64,000 bases of DNA. Origin: Acidobacteriota bacterium. GTDB lineage: Bacteria; Acidobacteriota; Vicinamibacteria; Vicinamibacterales; UBA8438. This document shows positions 58,417 to 64,000 of this stretch, piece after piece; the first letter of the stretch is position 1; each line of letters opens with the position of its first letter. The position numbers and the translations under genes are program-made. The DNA lies in NCBI GenBank assembly GCA_009838525.1, contig VXRJ01000014.1:1-64000 (forward strand), read 5' to 3'. Below the pieces are notes generated by a model. The model saw only the letters and a program-made list of their open reading frames with translations, had not been told where the DNA came from and did no database searches.

Positions 58417-60939
58417 ATGTGGCGCCTCGCCATCGCCCTACCCCTGCTGCTCTGGCTGCCGGGCTTTCTGCTCTACCGTCTGCCACGCGGAAACCGCGCG
58501 CTCCGCGCCGCGCTCCCGGCCGAGGAACGGGTTTTCTGGACGGTCGGGCTGAGTGCCGCTGTCACGTCCATCGCCGCCCTGGCCCTCGCGGCCGCGGGGG
58601 CGTACAGCCTCAACCGGGTCCTCTTGGTCAGCCTGGGACTCTGCATCCTGCTGGCCATCAAGGCCCGCGGCAACCTCCGCCTCGGCCCCGAGGCCGCACC
58701 AGTCACGCGCACCGCAGCCGCGCCAGCAGTCCTTCTGCTGCTCGCCGCAGGCATCTTCTTCTACGTGCCGCCCGCCGAGTACATCAACGGCGGACGAGAT
58801 CCTGGCCTCTACATCGCCGAAGGCATCCAGCTATCGAGATCGGGATCGTTCTTTTCGGTGGACCCGCTCGTTCGCGACCTGCCGTCCGAGTTTCGCGATG
58901 CCTTCTTCATCCCGGTCAGGCGGATCTACGTGTCTTACGACCTGCGATTCCTTGGCTACAACATCGCCGATATGGACCGGGGCATGGTCGTGGGTCAGTT
59001 CCCCCACTTCTACCCGGTCTGGATCGCGATGGCATACGAGCTGAACGGCCTGACCGGCGCTCGGTACGTACATGGCCTATGGGCCATCGGGGGAATCCTG
59101 GCCGTCTACTTTCTAGGCGCCGCGCTGTTCGGCCGGCGCGCCGGGTTCGCTGCGGCGGGATTGCTGACACTCAACGTGGCGCAAGTCTGGTTCGCCCGCT
59201 ACTTCATCAGCGAGCCATTCCTGCAGTGCCTCGTCTTCGCCGCCCTGTTAGCTTTCATCCGGTCGCAAGACAACCAGCACCGTTTTTTCGCTCCTGTGGC
59301 CGGAACTCTGTTGGGGCTTACCATCTTCGTCCACCTGAGCAGCGCCGTCGCCATGGCGGCACTGGCGGCCGCGGCCATCGCAGGACGACTACTCGGCGAC
59401 CGCCTCCGTGCTTCCTTCTTGCTGCCGCTCTTCGCAACGGGTGCGTTGGCCGCCGCCTACTACCTGGCCGTCCTACCGCACTACGCCTTGGCTGCACCCG
59501 TGAGAACCGCTGCCGGACGACAACCGCTGCTGCTCATGTTTGTAACCATCATCGGACTGGCTGCCGGCATGCTGTTGGTGCGGTCCGCCGGCCCCCGGCT
59601 CGCCCGCCTGATGGATCGGTGGCTGCCCCCGGCGACTTTGGGACTCCTCGTGACGCTCGGCATATACGCGTTCTTCTTTCGAGAGTCGCGAAGCCTCTGG
59701 ACGCAACCGCCCTTCGAACGCGAAGGCATCATCACGTTTACTTTGTACTACCTGCAGCCGCTTGGTCTCGTCGCGGCGCTTGCCGGCTGGGCGGTTGTCT
59801 CGGGGGCTCGATTCCGCCGCGCAATGCCCTTCCTGGCTGTAGCGGGAGCTTACGCGCTGTTCTATTTCTATGACGCGCGCATCACGCCCGATCACTTCTG
59901 GGCGGGGCGACGCTATATGCCGGTGCTGCTTCCCGCGGCGCTGTTGCTCGCGAGTGCTGCCGTCTTCATGCCGCTGGACGCCGGCGCACGCCGCTGGATG
60001 ACGTGGTGCGCCACGCCGCGCGCCACCGCCGTGCGTGCCGCCGCAGGCGGCCTCGTGCTGGCCGTGCTGGCCGTACAGTACGGCGCCGCCACGCGCCCCA
60101 TCCTTCGCCACACCGAGCATGCCGGCATGATTCCCGCGGTGGAATCGCTCGCGCGGCGGATTGGGCCGGATGATCTGCTGCTGATGTCGTCCCGCAATGC
60201 GTCGGACGCCCAGACCTTCGCCCTACCGCTCGCCTACATCTACGCCCGGAACGTCCTGCCCCTTCGCTTCAACGATCCTGATCCCAAGGAATTCAGCGCT
60301 TTTCTCGACTGGGCCCGGCCGCGCTACGACCGGATCCTGTTCATGGGGAGCGGCGGCACGAATCTCCTGACGCGCCAAATCACGCCGAAGCGGATCAGCA
60401 CGGACCGGTTCAGCGTGCCGTTCTATGACCGGACGCTCAACGCGTACCCCCAGGGTGTCGATTCGTGGGAGTTCGACTTCGGCCTCTACGAGCTGTTGCC
60501 GGAGCCGGTCGCGCCAGGACCTGTCGAGATTGATGTCGGTTCGGGTTTCGATCTGTACGTCGGCAACATGCACGGGAAGGGTACGTCGAGCGAGGGCAGG
60601 TCGTTCCGCTGGACCCGCGGGACATCCACCGTGCGGATCGTCGGCACGCATCCGGAGGCCAGCGAGCTGGTCCTGACCCTGTCCGGCCGGCTGGAACAGG
60701 CAGGCATCGCGCCGGTGCAGATCGTGCTGAACGACCATCTCCTCGCCACGCTGTCGCCGGGCGACGGCTACGAACGCTACACGTTGCCGATCCCGCCTGA
60801 CGTCGCTCGCGAGATGGCGGAACGCGACGAGGCGTCGGAACTTCGTATCGAGACCCAGCCGTGGGTACCGAGTCGGTTGCTGGGCTTACCCGATGATCGC
60901 ACGCTGGGGATCCGGCTCGACCGCGTAGTCATCCACTGA
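58417..60939 (+). CDS. large GT-C-type membrane protein with C-terminal soluble domain
   Basis: 840 residues from ATG 58417 (MWRLAIALPLLLWLPGFLLY). First periplasmic loop reads YINGGRDPGLYIAEGIQLSR; the acidic Asp is in the GRDPGLY motif rather than DE/DD. Twelve or more helices follow. The last ~150 residues are beta-rich (LYVGNMHGKGTSSEGRSFRW, ELVLTLSGRLEQAGIAPVQI), similar in architecture to the C-terminal domains of the 6100-12016 paralogues. Probable glycosyltransferase for glycan elaboration; a REP lies 7 bp after the stop. Confidence 0.7.
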   Translation: MWRLAIALPLLLWLPGFLLYRLPRGNRALRAALPAEERVFWTVGLSAAVTSIAALALAAAGAYSLNRVLLVSLGLCILLAIKARGNLRLGPEAAPVTRTAAAPAVLLLLAAGIFFYVPPAEYINGGRDPGLYIAEGIQLSRSGSFFSVDPLVRDLPSEFRDAFFIPVRRIYVSYDLRFLGYNIADMDRGMVVGQFPHFYPVWIAMAYELNGLTGARYVHGLWAIGGILAVYFLGAALFGRRAGFAAAGLLTLNVAQVWFARYFISEPFLQCLVFAALLAFIRSQDNQHRFFAPVAGTLLGLTIFVHLSSAVAMAALAAAAIAGRLLGDRLRASFLLPLFATGALAAAYYLAVLPHYALAAPVRTAAGRQPLLLMFVTIIGLAAGMLLVRSAGPRLARLMDRWLPPATLGLLVTLGIYAFFFRESRSLWTQPPFEREGIITFTLYYLQPLGLVAALAGWAVVSGARFRRAMPFLAVAGAYALFYFYDARITPDHFWAGRRYMPVLLPAALLLASAAVFMPLDAGARRWMTWCATPRATAVRAAAGGLVLAVLAVQYGAATRPILRHTEHAGMIPAVESLARRIGPDDLLLMSSRNASDAQTFALPLAYIYARNVLPLRFNDPDPKEFSAFLDWARPRYDRILFMGSGGTNLLTRQITPKRISTDRFSVPFYDRTLNAYPQGVDSWEFDFGLYELLPEPVAPGPVEIDVGSGFDLYVGNMHGKGTSSEGRSFRWTRGTSTVRIVGTHPEASELVLTLSGRLEQAGIAPVQIVLNDHLLATLSPGDGYERYTLPIPPDVAREMAERDEASELRIETQPWVPSRLLGLPDDRTLGIRLDRVVIH

Positions 60940-60945
60940 CGGTGC

Positions 60946-60963
60946 GCCGGCCTCCGGGCCGGC
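60946..60963. repeat. REP palindrome between GT-C and GT9 genes
   Basis: GCCGGCCT-CC-GGGCCGGC with one arm mismatch and the usual GGTGC left flank. Occupies most of the 70-bp gap. Confidence 0.75.
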
Positions 60964-61009
60964 GTCCTCCGTCAACGACCACTCCGCCGCGATAGGATCG
61001 CCGACGGCA

Positions 61010-62200
61010 TTGGACGTGTTCGAGCACCTGCAGATCGACAAGCGCTATGAGCGGTGGCTCGCAGGCACTGCCGACTTGGCGCTGGCCCCTTTGGCGGCAA
61101 TCAATGCCTGGCGGCAGCCCGCAGCGAACCACGAGGCGCCGCCCAGGCGCGTGTTGCTGTTCCGGCTGGAGCGGATCGGCGACCTGCTGATGACGCTCGG
61201 CGCAATCAGCGCCGTCCGGGCGCGGCTGCCCAAGGCCGAGCTGCGGCTGGTGGTGGGAAGCTGGAACGCGCCACTGGCGCGCTGCATACCGGCGGTGGAC
61301 GCGGTTGAGACGTTCGACGTGCCTTGGCTCTCACGCGAACGACCCGGATCGACACTGCGGGCCGCTACCGCGCAGTCGACCGCTTGGCGCCAGCACGACT
61401 ACGAGCTAGCGATCAACTTCGAACCGGACATCCGAAGCAATGCGCTTGTGGCGGCGAGCGGCGCGCGGCATCGCGTCGGTTACGCGAGCGGCGGCGGCGG
61501 CGGCTTCCTGACCGTTGCCCTCGACTACGACAGAAGCATCCACTCCGCGGCGAACGCGCAACGCCTAGTAGATGAAGCGCTGCCGGCCGAGCGGTACTCG
61601 CCGGTGGTCGACGCGTCGAACGCCGTCCCGTTCGTCGTTCCGCAGTCGGCCCGCGAGACGGCAGACCACCTGTTGGCCGCATACCGCGGCAACGGACCGC
61701 TGGTTGGCATCAATCCCGGCGCGGGCCGGCTCGTCAAGGAATGGCCGCCGGAGCGTTTCGCCGCGGTCGCGGCGGCACTTGCGGCGGACGCCGCTGCCAC
61801 CATCGTTCTGCTCGGCGGCGAAGGTGACCGTCAACAGGCGGAGGGCGTCCGGCAGGCCCTTCCGTTAGACACTGCCCTGGTTGACCTTGTCGGGCAGGCC
61901 CCGCTCGTCGACCTAGCCGCCGTGCTGTCGCGGCTGTCGGTCCTGATCACCGGCGACACCGGACCGGCCCATCTAGCCGCGGCGGTCGACACACCGGTGG
62001 TCACCATCTTCGGACCGACCGACCCGAACCGCTACCGGCCGCTGACCCCGCGCGCGGAGGCAGTACACGCCGATCTCTGGTGCCGCCCGTGCGGCCGGCT
62101 ACGCCGCCCCCCCGCGCGGTGCGCCCACGGCGCGCCAGACTGTCTCACCGGAGTGGAAACCGGGGCCGTCCTCGCTGCCGCCCGGCGCTATTTGGCGTAG
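61010..62200 (+). CDS. GT9 family heptosyltransferase-like protein
   Basis: 396 residues from TTG 61010; GTG 61016 is an equally plausible start. N-terminal VLLFRLERIGDLLMTLGAIS, a middle LVGINPGAGRLVKEWPPERF-type motif (NPGAGRLVKEWP), and VLITGDTGPAHLAAAVDTPV, VTIFGPTDPNRYRPL define the GT9 heptosyltransferase family, which adds heptose or similar sugars to LPS core in the cytoplasm. Near the end it has two cysteine pairs (CRPCGRLRRPPARCAHGAPD) as in many GT9 enzymes. Role: core or glycan assembly feeding the ligase. Confidence 0.9.
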   Translation: MDVFEHLQIDKRYERWLAGTADLALAPLAAINAWRQPAANHEAPPRRVLLFRLERIGDLLMTLGAISAVRARLPKAELRLVVGSWNAPLARCIPAVDAVETFDVPWLSRERPGSTLRAATAQSTAWRQHDYELAINFEPDIRSNALVAASGARHRVGYASGGGGGFLTVALDYDRSIHSAANAQRLVDEALPAERYSPVVDASNAVPFVVPQSARETADHLLAAYRGNGPLVGINPGAGRLVKEWPPERFAAVAAALAADAAATIVLLGGEGDRQQAEGVRQALPLDTALVDLVGQAPLVDLAAVLSRLSVLITGDTGPAHLAAAVDTPVVTIFGPTDPNRYRPLTPRAEAVHADLWCRPCGRLRRPPARCAHGAPDCLTGVETGAVLAAARRYLA

Positions 62201-62341
62201 CTGGGAAGCCGTCGCCCCAACGCACTCCAACAGCCCCCCCCATTTGGGTAGTGCAAGGCAGCGCAGGCTTGCCTTAGGCTGCCTCGTCAAACGAAGCCCC
62301 GATACCCAATACGTTTCTACTCGTCCGCGCGGCGCTCATAG

Positions 62342-63886
62342 TTGCAGGTGCTGTCTGGAAGTCGTTCCCTCCTCGTTGATTGGCTCGCGCTCATCCTGAT
62401 TCTGACCGCACTGGCCGTGGCCTCGTCAAAGACAAGCGGCCTGACTGCACCACACGACTTGGATCACTTCAGAGACGTCGCGCTGGCACAGACAGCTCGT
62501 GACGGCGCACCGCTATCGGACCAGTACTACCGTGACGAATGGGTCTGGTACAACCCACTGCTCCCCTGGACGCTGGCACTCGGGTCGGCGCTAACCGGCA
62601 CCACCGTTGAGACCTTTCACGTTCGGGCAGGGCCATGGCTGAATCTCCTCGGCCCGTTGGCCTTCTACCTCCTGGGGATCAGATGGGTGGGTCGCACTGC
62701 CGCTTTCATCGCGCTCGCCATCTACCTGTTCTTCGCGATAGGCGACGGACCTGGCTGGGCCTACGCCACTTACTCCCCCTGGCTGTATTCGAACGACCTC
62801 GCGGAAGGCGTCTTCTTCATCTCGGCGCTAGCACTACAGGCGGCGTCCGACAGGCCCACACTGACTCGCGCCATTAGCGCGGGCGCGTTAATCGGACTGA
62901 CGTTTCTCACCCACACGGCACCGGCCCTGATTCTGGTTGTAATGGCCTGCGCAGTCTTCGCCCGCCGCTGGAACATACTTCTTCTAACGGGCGCGGTAGC
63001 ACTCGTCGTTGCTTCTCCATTTCTGTATTCCATCGGAGCCCAATATCACTTCCAGGTTGTCCACACGCGTCCGCTTTCCTGGACGTGGGATGCCTTGCCC
63101 ACACTCAACGCGCTCCCGCAGTTCCTGAAGGACAATGCGATCCTGGTTAGTCTGGGGGTCTTCGGCGCGATCATCACAACGTCCCGTCTTCTTCTCGTGT
63201 GGCTTACCACCGCGGTGGTGCTTCTGCTGTACACCGTCTCGCCTGCCGCTCCGCTGATTCCGGCCTTTCATTTCTGGAAGTGGACGACTGCGGCCATGGC
63301 TCTTCTTTCCGGCGCCACGTTGGCGTGGCTCGGCTCCAACGCCCCAGCACATGCATGGGCAGCCGTACGCCAGCCAGCAGCCCTGCCTTCCCGCCAAGTC
63401 AACCTCCTCGCAGTCTCGCTAACCGTGGCGGCAGTGGCCTGGCATTGGCCCGTCTATGTGAACCGTGGCGACTTCTCGCCCGAGCGGACCCAACTGAGTC
63501 GCGACGACGTGGCAGCGGTGAAGTTCCTTCGTGGAGTTACGGAGCCCCAAGATGTCGTGCTCGGGGACGTTCACGCCGTGCTGAGGATCATCGGACCTGC
63601 CGGTCGGAAGACGGTTGCCCCAGATGCGTACCTGGCCAATCCGTATGTGCCATTCGCTCGACGCGCGCAAGCCCGGGAGAGCATGCTGGCCGCGATCGAG
63701 ACAAGGGATGTCGGTACGTACAACGTTCTCGCACGCCAGTACGCCGTGACGATCGCAGTCACGTTGGGCTCCGACGCATGCGCCGCGGCGTTCAGCATGC
63801 TGCCCCCGCGAGCACGCTTCGGTGACGTGTGCATCGCCGGCTACAGCCACTCTGCCAGAACCGATCGCCTCGCTGCCGATCCGTGA
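62342..63886 (+). CDS. GT-C-type membrane protein
   Basis: 514 residues, TTG start at 62342 (MQVLSGSRSLLVDWLALILI). First loop APHDLDHFRDVALAQTARDG has an Asp/His-rich GT-C motif; about a dozen hydrophobic segments follow and a short soluble C-terminal region (DVAAVKFLRGVTEPQDVV). The gene looks less GC-rich than its neighbours by eye. The 141-bp upstream gap contains an interrupted inverted repeat (GGCAGC...GCTGCC) of unclear meaning. Confidence 0.65.
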   Translation: MQVLSGSRSLLVDWLALILILTALAVASSKTSGLTAPHDLDHFRDVALAQTARDGAPLSDQYYRDEWVWYNPLLPWTLALGSALTGTTVETFHVRAGPWLNLLGPLAFYLLGIRWVGRTAAFIALAIYLFFAIGDGPGWAYATYSPWLYSNDLAEGVFFISALALQAASDRPTLTRAISAGALIGLTFLTHTAPALILVVMACAVFARRWNILLLTGAVALVVASPFLYSIGAQYHFQVVHTRPLSWTWDALPTLNALPQFLKDNAILVSLGVFGAIITTSRLLLVWLTTAVVLLLYTVSPAAPLIPAFHFWKWTTAAMALLSGATLAWLGSNAPAHAWAAVRQPAALPSRQVNLLAVSLTVAAVAWHWPVYVNRGDFSPERTQLSRDDVAAVKFLRGVTEPQDVVLGDVHAVLRIIGPAGRKTVAPDAYLANPYVPFARRAQARESMLAAIETRDVGTYNVLARQYAVTIAVTLGSDACAAAFSMLPPRARFGDVCIAGYSHSARTDRLAADP

Positions 63887-63960
63887 AGTTGGCGTGCGGC
63901 CCACCCACCTGACGTGGTTTACTTGTGGCGGCCCGGACGCCGCACGACTAACAGCCCGCG

Positions 63961-64000
63961 ATGAGCCCACCACTAGGATTGAGCATCTTTTTTCCGGCCT
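63961..64000 (+). CDS. start of a GT2-like glycosyltransferase gene, truncated by the window edge
   Basis: ATG at 63961 reads MSPPLGLSIFFPA before the window ends, in the style of GT2 N-termini that continue as SIFFPAYN. There is no RBS I can trust, and only 13 residues are visible; the identification rests on this motif and on glycosyltransferase neighbours. Confidence 0.4.
   Translation, partial: MSPPLGLSIFFPA

Noticed and set aside
62230-62300. Inverted repeat GGCAGC...GCTGCC after the GT9 gene as a terminator
   Set aside because: Arms are interrupted, the loop is long and there is no U-run.

Overview
The window is high-GC, densely packed bacterial chromosome with short intergenic gaps, many 4-bp ATGA overlaps and a Gram-negative envelope gene set. 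There are outer-membrane lipoproteins, a LolB-like protein, an outer-membrane barrel, an Na+-translocating NADH:quinone reductase (NQR) and O-antigen-type polysaccharide genes. The gene mix would suit an Acidobacteriota (Vicinamibacteria-like) or similar deep-branching Gram-negative genome. That placement is inference; there is no rRNA or tRNA gene here to test it.

Layout. (1) 1-2856, minus strand: a TPR periplasmic protein followed by a LolB-like lipoprotein that runs off the left edge. (2) 2921-12016, plus strand: a tightly overlapping operon of a Trm112-like zinc protein, an O-antigen ligase/polymerase and four large GT-C-type membrane proteins, three of them tandem paralogues. (3) 12125-16934: a YceI-like secreted protein, a barrel carrying an N-terminal CxxCH haem motif, a GT-C gene, and two cytochrome-like lipoproteins, one of which has lost a haem cysteine. 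(4) 16981-17629: a PIN/ribbon-helix-helix toxin-antitoxin pair. (5) 17706-23732: purH, a hypothetical gene, selA, nqrM, apbE and a REP-associated tyrosine transposase (RAYT), peppered with a palindromic REP element. (6) 23733-28215: nqrBCDEF on the minus strand. (7) 28425-53639: about 25 kb lying between nqrB and a displaced nqrA. It holds a DUF4143 ATPase, two Uma2 nucleases, a VapBC pair, two PA14-sulfatase membrane proteins, a deoxy/amino-sugar nucleotide cassette, four GT-C proteins (three with a PA14-like domain), a polyprenyl-phosphate GT2 and two methyltransferases. (8) 53658-55082: nqrA. (9) 55192-64000: two GT2, a GT4, two GT-C and a GT9 glycosyltransferase gene, and the first codons of another GT2-like gene at the right edge.

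How it fits together. Most of the window makes or decorates a cell-surface glycan. Sugar-nucleotide enzymes supply an unusual deoxy(amino) sugar, GT2 enzymes probably load lipid carriers, GT-C enzymes transfer the sugar on the periplasmic side, the ligase joins or polymerises chains, and methyltransferases and sulfatase-like proteins may modify or terminate them. The second theme is NQR: structural genes nqrBCDEF, the flavin transferase apbE and the maturation factor nqrM sit together, while nqrA is about 25 kb away in the same orientation.

The most notable features are the RAYT with REP arrays on both sides, whose REPs have entered coding sequence (a purH linker, the tail of the ligase, the selA stop codon); the split nqr locus; the repeated joining of one PA14-like sensor/lectin-type domain to two different membrane enzyme types; and the secreted haem cluster with a leftover 3' end of a second barrel gene. 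No CRISPR array, rRNA or tRNA was seen.
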